The translations under genes were made by a program, and so were the position numbers. DNA of 64,000 nt from Candidatus Binatia bacterium (GTDB lineage Bacteria; Desulfobacterota; Binatia; UBA12015). Numbering within the stretch: position 1 is the first letter of the stretch; each line of letters begins with the position of its first letter. Location of the stretch: the NCBI GenBank assembly GCA_029248525.1, contig JAQWJE010000008.1, positions 62,001 through 126,000 of the forward strand, read 5' to 3'. The notes under the pieces are model-generated. The model did no database searches. It was not told the DNA's origin and saw only the letters and a list, made by a program, of their open reading frames with translations. Positions 7,312 to 15,118 of the stretch are shown here, in pieces.

Positions 7312-8831
7312 TGGCTTCCACAAAGGGGCAAGGCGAAGGCGGTCGGTTGCGCGAAGGTCCGGCCCCGGAATTGCGCGAAGCGGCCTACGGACTCGAAATT
7401 GCGGACGCTCCGATTCTGCACAAGGGATGCAGCCTCGCCGACCTCGCCCACATTTTGATGATGCTCGAGGTTGGCGTCGTTCCCGCGGAGGCAGGCCAAC
7501 GCTTGCTGCGGCAGCTGTTGGAACTGCACGAGATTCCGGTGGAGGAATTTCCGCTCGATGACGCTCTCGAGGATGTCTACTCCAACCGCGAGGCGTGGGT
7601 ACGCGCGCGAGACGAAGAAGCAGCCGGTTGGTTGGGTGCGGGCCGTCCGCGCCGGGAACCGGCGACGATCGCCTACCGATTGGCCGTCCGCGATCGCCTG
7701 CTGGGCCTCTCCGAGCAAGTCCTCGGGATGCTGGACGCACTGGTCTCTCAGGCACGCGAGCACGTCCATACCGTGATGCCGGATTACACGTATCTGCAAC
7801 CGGCGACGCCGAGCAGCCTCGCGCACTACCTCCTTGCTTTTGCCTACCCGGCGCTCCGCGATCTCGAGCGCCTCGAGCAGGCCTACCGCCGCACGGATCA
7901 GTGCCCGGGGGGCATCGGGAATATCAATGGAACTCGCCTGCCCGTGGATCGGGAGCGTCTAGCCGATTTATTGGGTTTCGCCGAGCCGATCCGAAACACC
8001 CGTGACGCCATGTGGCAGGTTGACCAGCCGCTTGAGGTGATGGCCGATTTGATGGCGGTCTTCCTCCATCTCGACCGTCTCGCCGAGGATTTGCAGATCT
8101 GGAATACCAAGGAATTCGGGCTGGTAGAGCTGGCGGATCGCCACGCGCGCATCAGTTTGATCATGCCGCAGAAAAAAAACCCTTACGCGCTGGCCTTCGT
8201 TCGTGGCATTTCTGGCACCATGCTCGGCAAAATGGTTTCCATGGCTGCGGTCGGTAAAAGCCCCTCGGCGCAAATGGATAATCGGATCTTCGCCATCGGT
8301 GAGGTTCCGCGATCGTTGGACGCCGGCATTCGGACGGCAAAGCTCCTCGCGGAGGTGGTTCGCGGATTGTCTTTCGACACCGAACTCATGCGCGAGCGCG
8401 CGAGCGAGGGCTTTATTCACGCAACGGATCTCGCCGAGACCATCATGCAGGAAGAAGGCGCCACCTACCGTCAGGCACATCGTCTGGTCGGGCTGGCTGT
8501 TCGGGAAGCTCTGGCAGCGGACCCTGGCGCCAGAGATGTGCCGCGGGAAATTCTCGCCAACGCGGCCCGGGAGGTTCTCGGCCGACCTCTGCAGCTGACT
8601 GCCGACAGGCTCGAGGCGCTCGCGAATCCGGAAGAAGTGGTCCAGACCCGAACGGGAACGGGCGGTGCAGCCGGCGCGGCCGTCGAGGCGATGCTGGAGG
8701 AGTGCAGCCAGCGGGCCTTGGCGCATCAGCAATTCTGTAACCGCGAGCGGCAACGCATTGCCGATGGTGAAGCTGGACTGCTGGCGCAAGCGCGAAAGCG
8801 GGCGGCTACCAACTCCGCCCAAGTTGAATGA
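7311..8831 (+). CDS. Argininosuccinate-lyase-like enzyme (aspartase/fumarase superfamily)
   Basis: A 506-residue member of the aspartase/fumarase superfamily. The signature loop reads ISLIMPQKKNP, keeping the catalytic-serine position and KKN. Other argininosuccinate-lyase-like segments are DALEDVYSNRE, LPVDRERLADLLGF and FIHATDLAE. It departs from true ArgH at the HAQPT motif, which here is YLQPATPSS, and at EDVH, which is EDVY, so two conserved histidines are missing. It is unlikely to be ArgH. Superfamily members catalyse elimination or addition at succinyl-like substrates. In Xanthobacter CoM synthesis an aspartase/fumarase-family enzyme removes phosphate from the ComA product. The start overlaps the stop of the ATP-grasp gene, and comA begins 20 bases after its stop. 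Confidence 0.85.
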   Translation: MASTKGQGEGGRLREGPAPELREAAYGLEIADAPILHKGCSLADLAHILMMLEVGVVPAEAGQRLLRQLLELHEIPVEEFPLDDALEDVYSNREAWVRARDEEAAGWLGAGRPRREPATIAYRLAVRDRLLGLSEQVLGMLDALVSQAREHVHTVMPDYTYLQPATPSSLAHYLLAFAYPALRDLERLEQAYRRTDQCPGGIGNINGTRLPVDRERLADLLGFAEPIRNTRDAMWQVDQPLEVMADLMAVFLHLDRLAEDLQIWNTKEFGLVELADRHARISLIMPQKKNPYALAFVRGISGTMLGKMVSMAAVGKSPSAQMDNRIFAIGEVPRSLDAGIRTAKLLAEVVRGLSFDTELMRERASEGFIHATDLAETIMQEEGATYRQAHRLVGLAVREALAADPGARDVPREILANAAREVLGRPLQLTADRLEALANPEEVVQTRTGTGGAAGAAVEAMLEECSQRALAHQQFCNRERQRIADGEAGLLAQARKRAATNSAQVE

Positions 8832-8851
8832 CCTCGATTGGAGAATAGACC

Positions 8852-9712
8852 ATGATGGATTTTTTCTCACTTCCCTCCCGCAGTCCCAAGCCACGCGATG
8901 AAGGCGTCACGCATGTGATCGACAAGGGGCTGGGTCTGGCTCAGGTCGAGGATATGCTCGCCACTTGTTCCAACTATATCGATATCGTCAAGTTGGGTTG
9001 GGGTACGGGCTACGTCACCCAGAACCTCGCCGAGAAGGTCGAACTCTATCATAAGGCTGATATCCCGGTTTGTTTCGGCGGTACGCTGGCCGAGGTGGCG
9101 ATCCTGCAGGGTAAATTGGACGAATTTCGAGATTTGGCACTCTCGCTCGGTTTGTCCCACGTCGAGATCTCCAACGGCGTGATCGATATGTCCATGAAGG
9201 AAAAGGCCGGCTATATCCGCGAGCTTTCGAAGGACTTCGTGGTCCTGACCGAAGTGGGCAGCAAGGATTCGGAAAAGATCATCCCGCCGTTTCGCTGGGT
9301 CGACATGATTCAGGCCGATCTCGACGCAGGAGCCTGGAAGGTCATCTGCGAAGCTCGAGAGAGCGGAACGGTAGGGCTTTATTTCGGCTCGGGCGAGGCC
9401 CGTTCAGGACTCATCGACGAGATTTGCACAAAGATCGATCACGTGGACCTGATTTTCGAAACGCCTCAGAAGGTTCAGCAAATGTACATGGTCAAGAAGC
9501 TTGGTTCCGAGGTGAACCTCGGTAATATCGCGACCACGGAGGTGATTCCGCTCGAAACGCTCCGACTCGGACTGCGCGGGGATACAATGGCTGATTTTCA
9601 CGATGTCGACATCTGGAACAAGCGTCGCGATGCCGAGTTGGCGGCCGAGATCCCGACGCCCGAGCGTCGCGAGCGAAAATCGCGCAAGCCCAAGCTGACA
9701 CGAATTCGCTGA
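8852..9712 (+). CDS. comA: Phosphosulfolactate synthase (ComA family)
   Basis: ComA adds sulfite to phosphoenolpyruvate to give (R)-2-phospho-3-sulfolactate, the first step of PEP-derived coenzyme M synthesis and of sulfolactate formation. The 286-residue protein follows the family along its length: HVIDKGLG (K25), YIDIVKLGWGT, CFGGTLAEVA, LSHVEISNGVIDMS, VVLTEVGSKD, ADLDAGAW, CEARESG, IFETPQKVQQ and LGLRGDT. A basic tail of about 30 residues (ERRERKSRKPK) is extra. ATG-ATG at the start leaves a 3-base uncertainty, and GGAG lies upstream. No ComB, ComC or epoxyalkane:CoM transferase gene is nearby, so the end product is open. Confidence 0.93.
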   Translation: MMDFFSLPSRSPKPRDEGVTHVIDKGLGLAQVEDMLATCSNYIDIVKLGWGTGYVTQNLAEKVELYHKADIPVCFGGTLAEVAILQGKLDEFRDLALSLGLSHVEISNGVIDMSMKEKAGYIRELSKDFVVLTEVGSKDSEKIIPPFRWVDMIQADLDAGAWKVICEARESGTVGLYFGSGEARSGLIDEICTKIDHVDLIFETPQKVQQMYMVKKLGSEVNLGNIATTEVIPLETLRLGLRGDTMADFHDVDIWNKRRDAELAAEIPTPERRERKSRKPKLTRIR

Positions 9713-9739
9713 GGCAGGGGGCGGCCCCAGCGCTCGCCC

Positions 9740-10456
9740 TCAAGCGATATCGATCACGATCGCTGTGGCGTTGTCGCGCCCGCCGGCCTGCAATGAACTG
9801 GCAATCAGTCGGGCCGCTGTCGGTCCGCTGCCTTCATGGTTGGCGAGGAAGGTCCGGATGGCTTCCGGGGGAAGCATGCCGGAGACACCGTCGCTGCAAA
9901 GCAGAAAGGTGTCTCCCGCGATCACCTCACTTGCGCCGACGCTGACGCGAACGGCGGGAGAAATTCCCAGAGCGGCCATCAGCTGGTTGGTATGAGGAAG
10001 TTCAAGGGGTGTTCTGGGCTGGTCCCGGTAGGGGAAGCCGTATCGGGTATGGTCTGCGGTGAGAAGTTCGAGAGCGCCTTCCCGGCAGCGGTATAGCCGA
10101 CTGTCGCCAACATGCGCCCAGCAGGCCTCCCCGACATCCGGATCGAGGCTTAGGGCCACAATTGTCGTCCCCATGGATTTTCGACCCACGCTGCCGGAGG
10201 CACCTGCGTCGTGGATGGTGGTGTTTGTTTCCTCGATGGCCGCGGTCAGCGCCACAGTATCGAGACGCCCCTTGCGGGATCGGCATCGCCGGGGGATTTC
10301 CTCGATGGCCATCTGACTCGCTTTTTCCCCGTGGACGTGGCCGCCCATTCCGTCTGCGACGAGAAAGAGGCCCATTTCGGGGAAGCAGCCCACCGAGTCC
10401 TGATTGGATGCGCGGACGTGACCGGTATTGGTTTCAGAGGCGAAATCGACGTTCAT
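9740..10456 (-). CDS. PP2C-type serine/threonine phosphatase (PrpC/Stp1-like)
   Basis: A 238-residue cytoplasmic PP2C phosphatase. The expected metal-binding motifs occur in order: SNQDSVG, FLVADGMGGHVHGEKAS, MGTTIVAL, AHVGDSRLYR, LLCSDGVSG and GGRDNATAIVID. All the metal aspartates I would expect are present. Such enzymes usually reverse Hanks-type kinase phosphorylation, but no kinase gene is in the window, so the partner is elsewhere. The gene stands alone, divergent from the Ddn-like gene and convergent with comA. Confidence 0.93.
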   Translation of the reverse strand: MNVDFASETNTGHVRASNQDSVGCFPEMGLFLVADGMGGHVHGEKASQMAIEEIPRRCRSRKGRLDTVALTAAIEETNTTIHDAGASGSVGRKSMGTTIVALSLDPDVGEACWAHVGDSRLYRCREGALELLTADHTRYGFPYRDQPRTPLELPHTNQLMAALGISPAVRVSVGASEVIAGDTFLLCSDGVSGMLPPEAIRTFLANHEGSGPTAARLIASSLQAGGRDNATAIVIDIA

Positions 10457-10605
10457 GGAGGGGGAATCTCTTGGTTGCTCTCTCTATTTGCCCGATCCGG
10501 TATGTTGCTGCAATCTCCGGCTTCGGGCCGGTGCCTCTGGCGAGTGGCAGATGCATGGCTTAGCGTAGGAGACGGAACCCCGGGCTCGGGGGGGAGGGCA
10601 GCGAT

Positions 10606-10968
10606 TTGGATCTCGAGAAAATGGAACGCGTGAAGGAAGTTCGGATGACCGCTCCGGGTCGAAAGAGCGGCAAGCCGAGATCGGTGACGATCTGGTTTGT
10701 CCGCGAGGATCAATCGATCGGCCTTGGCACGATGGATGATACCCGGGGTTGGGTGCAAAATGCTCTCGCCGCCGACGAGGTCGAGTTGGAGATCGATGCT
10801 TGCCGTATGCGAGGGAAGATCCGAGTCGTCGAGGACCCGGAGGTGCACCGGCGTTTGCGCAAGGCGTTCGCGAGAAAGTATTTGCCAGCGAGGTTGCTCT
10901 CGTTCGTCGGTGTCGGCCAGCGAACCACTTTCCTCGTTGAGAACCTCGAAGAGTTGGAGGCGGTTTGA
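10606..10968 (+). CDS. Ddn-like deazaflavin-dependent nitroreductase family protein (short)
   Basis: 120 residues. VRMTAPGRKSGKPRSVTIWFV and TRGWVQN resemble the TTGRKSGxPR and AWYxNL motifs of the deazaflavin (F420)-dependent nitroreductase/split-barrel family. The protein is shorter than typical members (about 140-150 residues) because the N-terminal helix is reduced. The TTG start is supported by a strong GGGAGGG about eight bases upstream. The substrate is unknown. It could equally be a flavin or haem split-barrel protein. Confidence 0.7.
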   Translation: MDLEKMERVKEVRMTAPGRKSGKPRSVTIWFVREDQSIGLGTMDDTRGWVQNALAADEVELEIDACRMRGKIRVVEDPEVHRRLRKAFARKYLPARLLSFVGVGQRTTFLVENLEELEAV

Positions 10969-11017
10969 TGGGCCTGCGGCGGCTGGATGAAGAACTCATT
11001 GTGGAAAGAGGTCCGGG

Positions 11018-11641
11018 TTGAGTGGTCTCGGCCGCATCCTTCTGGTTCGTCATGGCGAGAGCACGGGCAACGTCGAACGCGAATTTTCCCGCGACCCCGA
11101 CATCGATCTGACGGAGCGGGGTGTCGAGCAGGCCTGCGCAACCGGTCGTCATCTTGCGCGCGAGTTTTCGCCGACCCGGATTGTCGCGAGTCCTTATTTT
11201 CGCGCACGTCGCACAGCCGCCCTGATCGGAGACGCACTCTCTGGGGCCTTCGACATTCACATCGAAGAAGATCTGCGGGAGCGTTCGATAGGCGCCTTGG
11301 CGGGCCAACCCTATGGTGCGATGGCGGCTCACCCGGATTACGAGCCCGAGCGCTACTGGGCGTGGCGGCCGCCGCAGGGCGAATCGCTCGAGGACGTGCA
11401 GGTCCGCGCCGGCGCTGTCCTGCAGAGGGTTGCGGCAGCTTATCCGGGGGAGGACGTGGTGCTGGTCAGCCACGGAGGCACCATGATGGCGCTTTGTGCC
11501 CATGTGGAAGGGAGCTTCGAGCGCCCGCGGGTAGCCGGCAACTGCGAAGTTGTGGTGGTCGAGCACTCGGGTGGTCGTGACTTGCGCCTGGTCGCGGCGG
11601 CGGGACCCTCGGCTGCCGGGACTGAAGAAACAGGCGGCTGA
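11018..11641 (+). CDS. Histidine phosphatase (phosphoglycerate mutase-like) family protein
   Basis: 207 residues with the branch-defining RHGES motif at the N-terminus (ILLVRHGESTGN), the second arginine/glutamate region (IVASPYFRARRTA, LRERSIGALAG) and the distal catalytic histidine in LVSHGGTM. This is the catalytic core of cofactor-independent-regulation phosphatases such as GpmB/CobC-like proteins. The start is TTG at 11018 with an AAAGAG upstream. An extra disordered Gly/Ala/Ser tail is present. The substrate cannot be read from sequence. It may be co-transcribed with the Ddn-like gene 49 bases upstream. Confidence 0.88.
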   Translation: MSGLGRILLVRHGESTGNVEREFSRDPDIDLTERGVEQACATGRHLAREFSPTRIVASPYFRARRTAALIGDALSGAFDIHIEEDLRERSIGALAGQPYGAMAAHPDYEPERYWAWRPPQGESLEDVQVRAGAVLQRVAAAYPGEDVVLVSHGGTMMALCAHVEGSFERPRVAGNCEVVVVEHSGGRDLRLVAAAGPSAAGTEETGG

Positions 11642-11672
11642 TCGACAGCACCGAGGCTGCGCATCCTCGTCG

Positions 11673-12506
11673 CTACTGATGGCGCTGGGCGCGATCCCGG
11701 GCCCTTTCCAATATTGCCGGATCAACCGGTTCCATACGCGCCATTCCACGCAGCAGCAGGCCGGGCGCAAGCAAGCGCAGCAGGTGTGCCGAGATCAGTT
11801 GGGGATTCCCGCGTGGCGCGGTGGTTTCGCGAAGACGCCTTTCAATGACTTCGAGAACCGCTCGCGTGACTGTCGCGGATGGGTATTTATAGCCGGCAAA
11901 GCCCGCGGGTTCCTCTTCGGGGCCGGTTTCCCAAATTGGCGTATCGATGGGGCCGGGATTCACGATGCCTGCGTGAATGTCGGTGCCCTCAAGGTCAGAC
12001 CAGAGTCCGCTGGTGAAAGCATTCAGCGCAGCCTTGGAGGCCGCATAGACGCCCTCGCGGGGAGGGCAGACCTTTGCCGTGAAGCTCGAGACGTTGACGA
12101 TGGTCCCCTGTCCGGCACGCAGGAAGGCCGGGATGGCCCGCAGAGTGCTGTACATCGGCGCCATGAAGTTCACCTGCATGACTCGCGCGGCCTCGTCGCT
12201 GGTGAGGTGGAGGGCCGATTTGTGGCAGGACATCCCCGCGTTGTTGATCAGGATGTCGACACTCCCGAGGCGCGCCTCGGTTTCATCAATGATCTGTTCG
12301 GCAAAGGGGCGTTCGGCGAGGTCTCCGGCGATCCAGAACGATTCCGGGGATGTCTGACGGCAAACGGAGACCAGATCCTGCAGCTCCGGTTCTCTGCGAG
12401 CGACAGCCACCACCCGGGCCCCTCGTTCGGCCAGAGCGAGAGCGGTGGTATGGCCGATGCCGGAGGAGGCTCCGGTGACGATCGCGACTTGATTCCGGTA
12501 GTCCAT
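11673..12506 (-). CDS. Short-chain dehydrogenase/reductase (SDR)
   Basis: 277-residue classical SDR. The NAD(P)-binding glycine motif is TGASSGIG near residue 11, NNAG follows (ILINNAG), the catalytic serine lies in VNVSSFTAK and the YxxxK pair is YAASK. The ARR after the second strand (VAVARREPE) suggests NADP preference. The last ~60 residues form a substrate lid, reading APGLLLRGMARMEP. It is transcribed alone, convergent with the histidine phosphatase. The substrate is unknown. Confidence 0.9.
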   Translation of the reverse strand: MDYRNQVAIVTGASSGIGHTTALALAERGARVVAVARREPELQDLVSVCRQTSPESFWIAGDLAERPFAEQIIDETEARLGSVDILINNAGMSCHKSALHLTSDEAARVMQVNFMAPMYSTLRAIPAFLRAGQGTIVNVSSFTAKVCPPREGVYAASKAALNAFTSGLWSDLEGTDIHAGIVNPGPIDTPIWETGPEEEPAGFAGYKYPSATVTRAVLEVIERRLRETTAPRGNPQLISAHLLRLLAPGLLLRGMARMEPVDPAILERARDRAQRHQ

Positions 12507-12727
12507 AGCCCCGATTTACTCCTGAGTGCGCCCTGGAACCAACGAAAATGCACGAATTCGGCTCCATGAGCCCCGGGGCATGGATTCTCGGGCCTCCAGT
12601 CAGTAAAGAAATGGAGCGCGGATTCTTGAGGGGGGGCTGGCTTCCCTGAAAATAGGCTCCTCGAAGGAGTTTTTTCAGATGGTCGAAGCAGATTTCGGAG
12701 GTTGTATGCGGATGTCGGAGATGAATC

Positions 12728-12967
12728 TTGGCTAAATCGCGGCTTACATTCCAGAAGCGGCAGAAGGAACTTGCGCGAATTCGGAAGCGTGAGGACAAGA
12801 AAAAGCGGATGGCCGAGCGGCGTCCGGAACCCGGGGAAGAGGGCGAGGAGCGGGCCAAGGGCCCACAGATCGCCAGCACCGAGGACCTGGTTGGTCTCGG
12901 GCTTGCCGAACCGGAAGAAGTCGAAACAGAGGAAGAAGACAGCCCGGAAGGCTCGGATCGGGGCTGA
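12728..12967 (+). CDS. Small highly charged protein of unknown function
   Basis: 79 residues. The first half is strongly basic and probably a single helix (LTFQKRQKELARIRKRED). The second half is acidic (EEVETEEEDSPEGSD). The TFQKRQKELAR opening is a pattern I associate with small hypothetical proteins in deltaproteobacterial genomes. It starts with TTG, and a GAGATGAATC stretch precedes it. The overlapping longer frame in another phase belongs to the downstream dioxygenase and is not used there. It may bind nucleic acid, but nothing proves it. Confidence 0.6.
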   Translation: MAKSRLTFQKRQKELARIRKREDKKKRMAERRPEPGEEGEERAKGPQIASTEDLVGLGLAEPEEVETEEEDSPEGSDRG

Positions 12968-12989
12968 CGGCACCGCGTCGGGCAGGTCC

Positions 12990-13862
12990 ATGAGCGCCGA
13001 GAATTCCGATATCACGATTGCCCCTCGCCCGGATGGGTTCGGAGCGGTGGTGCGCGGCGTGAATCTCGGGGCGGAGCTCTCGGATCAGGACGTGCGCCGA
13101 ATCCGTCAGGCCTGGGCAGAGCATGGAGTGCTGGTCTTCCCGGACCAGCCCCTCGACCATGCGGGGTTGGAGCGCTTCAGCAATTCGATCGGGCCCTACG
13201 GTCATGACCCGTATCTGGAGGCGTTGGGCGATCATCCTCATATTGTTGAACTCGCGCGCGAACCTGACGAGAAGTCCTACGTGTTCGGTGCCGCGTGGCA
13301 CTCGGACTGGAGCTTTCAGGCTGCGCCGCCTTCGGCCACCATTCTGCACGCCAAGACAGTGCCGCCGGTTGGCGGTGACACGCTCTTTGCGGATACCGCG
13401 GCAGCATTTGATGCATTGACGCCGGAGCTGCAGCAGCGCTTGCAGGGATTGCATGTCGTCCATTCCGCGGGGGCCGCGTACGGACCGCGGGGTATTCTTC
13501 AGACCGATCCGCATCCGAGTACGACCAAAATTGTGATTTCGCCGGAGGCCGAGGCGCGCGAGGTTCACCCGCTGCTGCGTCGGCATCCCGAGAGCGGTCG
13601 CACCGCGTTATTTGTCAACCCGGTCTACGCGGTCGCCATCGAGGGGCTTTCTCCCGAAGAGAGTCGGGCTTTGCTGGGAGAGTTGTACCTGCATCAGGTG
13701 CAGGAACAATTTATCTATCGACATCGATGGCAACCCGACATGCTCATCATGTGGGACAACCGAAGAACGATGCATCAGGCCGAGGGTGGCTATGAGGGGC
13801 ATCGCCGGGTGATGCATCGGACGACGATCGCCGGCGAAAAACCGCTCGCGGTGCACGACTGA
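12990..13862 (+). CDS. TauD/TfdA-family Fe(II)/2-oxoglutarate dioxygenase
   Basis: 290 residues. Iron and oxoglutarate ligands of the TauD family are visible: WHSDWSFQ (HxD), a threonine-rich strand DTLFADTAAAFDAL, and the distal histidine in DNRRTMHQA followed by RVMHRTTI, with the oxoglutarate-binding arginine. The ATG at 12990 follows GGCAGG and is preferred over the long upstream extension that runs through the small charged gene. Family substrates include taurine, 2,4-D and alkyl sulfates. The actual substrate is unknown. It starts the short block yqeY-enoyl-CoA hydratase. Confidence 0.88.
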   Translation: MSAENSDITIAPRPDGFGAVVRGVNLGAELSDQDVRRIRQAWAEHGVLVFPDQPLDHAGLERFSNSIGPYGHDPYLEALGDHPHIVELAREPDEKSYVFGAAWHSDWSFQAAPPSATILHAKTVPPVGGDTLFADTAAAFDALTPELQQRLQGLHVVHSAGAAYGPRGILQTDPHPSTTKIVISPEAEAREVHPLLRRHPESGRTALFVNPVYAVAIEGLSPEESRALLGELYLHQVQEQFIYRHRWQPDMLIMWDNRRTMHQAEGGYEGHRRVMHRTTIAGEKPLAVHD

Positions 13863-13873
13863 GGAGAGAAGAG

Positions 13874-14332
13874 ATGGCAATTCAGGATGAAATCGAGACG
13901 CGGCTCAAAGCTGCTTTACGCGCGAAGGATCAGGCGGTTCTCGATGTTCTGCGGATGCTGAAAAGCCGCGTTCAGGAACGCACCACCGCCAAAGGTTTCT
14001 CCGGGGAAGTTACCGACGCGCTGTGGCTCGAAGTGATTGCGGCTTATCAGAAACAGATGAAGAAGGCGGTCGGTGAGTACGAGAAGCTGGGGGCTGCGGG
14101 GGCCGAACAGCTGGCGAAAATCTCCTTCGAGGTGGAATTTTGCGCGACCTTCCTGCCGGCTCAGCTCAGTGAGGGTGATTTGCGCACCCTTGTTCGCGAG
14201 CGGATGGAGGAGAACGGGGTGACCGAGCCCGGGCAAATCGGTCGTCTCGTCGGAGCCGTGATGAAAACGCATAAGGGTCAGGTCGATGCTGCCAACGTGA
14301 AGCGCATCGCCGAAGAACTGCTCGGAGATTGA
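13874..14332 (+). CDS. GatB/YqeY family protein
   Basis: 152 residues along the full YqeY length. The family segments are LKAALRAKDQAVLDVLRMLKS, WLEVIAAYQKQMKKAVGEYEKLG, FLPAQLSEGDL and GRLVGAVMKTHKGQVDAANVKRIAEELL. YqeY resembles the tRNA-binding C-terminal part of GatB, but its role is not established. A strong GAGGAGAGAAGAG lies directly upstream of the ATG. It begins 11 bases after the dioxygenase stop and the hydratase follows 3 bases later, so the three are probably one transcript. Confidence 0.93.
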   Translation: MAIQDEIETRLKAALRAKDQAVLDVLRMLKSRVQERTTAKGFSGEVTDALWLEVIAAYQKQMKKAVGEYEKLGAAGAEQLAKISFEVEFCATFLPAQLSEGDLRTLVRERMEENGVTEPGQIGRLVGAVMKTHKGQVDAANVKRIAEELLGD

Positions 14333-14335
14333 CCG

Positions 14336-15118
14336 GTGGCCGGGCTCGTTCGCACGGTTCGCGAAGGTTCATTGGGCTGGGTGATTTTCGATCACGAGGA
14401 GCGTCGTAACGCCATCAATGCCGCGATGTGGGAAGCAATTCCCGAAGCGATGGCCGAGATGGTGGAGGACCCCGAAGTGCGCGTGGTCCTGCTGCGGGGT
14501 GCTGGCGAAGTCGCCTTTGTTTCGGGCGCGGATATCTCCGAATTCGGCAAGCTGCGCACGGGTGCCGCCGCGAGCAGCTACGATGCCAATAACGGGAAAG
14601 CGTTTGCTGCGATCGCTGAATGTCCGAAGCCGGTCATCGCCATGATCCACGGGTTCTGCGTCGGGGGCGGTGCGGCACTGTCTCTCAAGGCGGACCTGCG
14701 CTACGCGGCAGACGATGGTGTCTTTGCGATCCCGGCCGCCCGTCTGGGGCTCGGTTACTCGGCGTCGCTGCAGGAATCCCTGGTGGCGACGGTCGGCCTG
14801 CCGGCGGCCAAGGAGATCTTTTTCACCGCACGACGCTTTTCTGCCCCGGATGCGCTGCGATTGGGGCTCGTCAATGAGGTTCTGCCCAAGGCAGAGCTTG
14901 AGAGCTATGTCCGAAAAGTCGCTGAAGGGATTGCTCGGAATGCGCCGTTGACGCTCCGCAGCGGCAAGCTGATTCAGAACCAACTGGCCGGGGCGGAAAC
15001 GGCCCGTGACCGGCAAGCCTGGTCGGAATCAACGGACGCTTGCTACCATAGCGAGGATTATCAGGAGGGGATCCGCGCATTTCTGGAAAAGCGCCCCCCT
15101 GTCTTTCGGGGCAAATGA
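14336..15118 (+). CDS. Enoyl-CoA hydratase/isomerase
   Basis: 260-residue crotonase. It has the N-terminal DHEERRNAINAAMW, the oxyanion-hole FVSGADISEFG and the acyl-CoA pocket IHGFCVGGGAALSLKADLRYAADD. The second glutamate region is AARLGLGYSASLQESLV: the usual PExxLG glutamate position reads AARLGLG, so one of the two classical catalytic acids is missing. The protein may therefore be an isomerase, hydrolase or other crotonase rather than a standard hydratase. It starts with GTG three bases after yqeY and its stop abuts the convergent P450. Confidence 0.88.
   Translation: MAGLVRTVREGSLGWVIFDHEERRNAINAAMWEAIPEAMAEMVEDPEVRVVLLRGAGEVAFVSGADISEFGKLRTGAAASSYDANNGKAFAAIAECPKPVIAMIHGFCVGGGAALSLKADLRYAADDGVFAIPAARLGLGYSASLQESLVATVGLPAAKEIFFTARRFSAPDALRLGLVNEVLPKAELESYVRKVAEGIARNAPLTLRSGKLIQNQLAGAETARDRQAWSESTDACYHSEDYQEGIRAFLEKRPPVFRGK

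Noticed and set aside
8852-9712. ComA as a sign of a methanogen or archaeal contig
   Set aside because: All neighbours are bacterial families, and bacterial ComA homologues are known.
12507-12727. Possible hidden gene between the SDR and the small charged gene
   Set aside because: I see no frame with a plausible protein; it is probably promoter and leader sequence.
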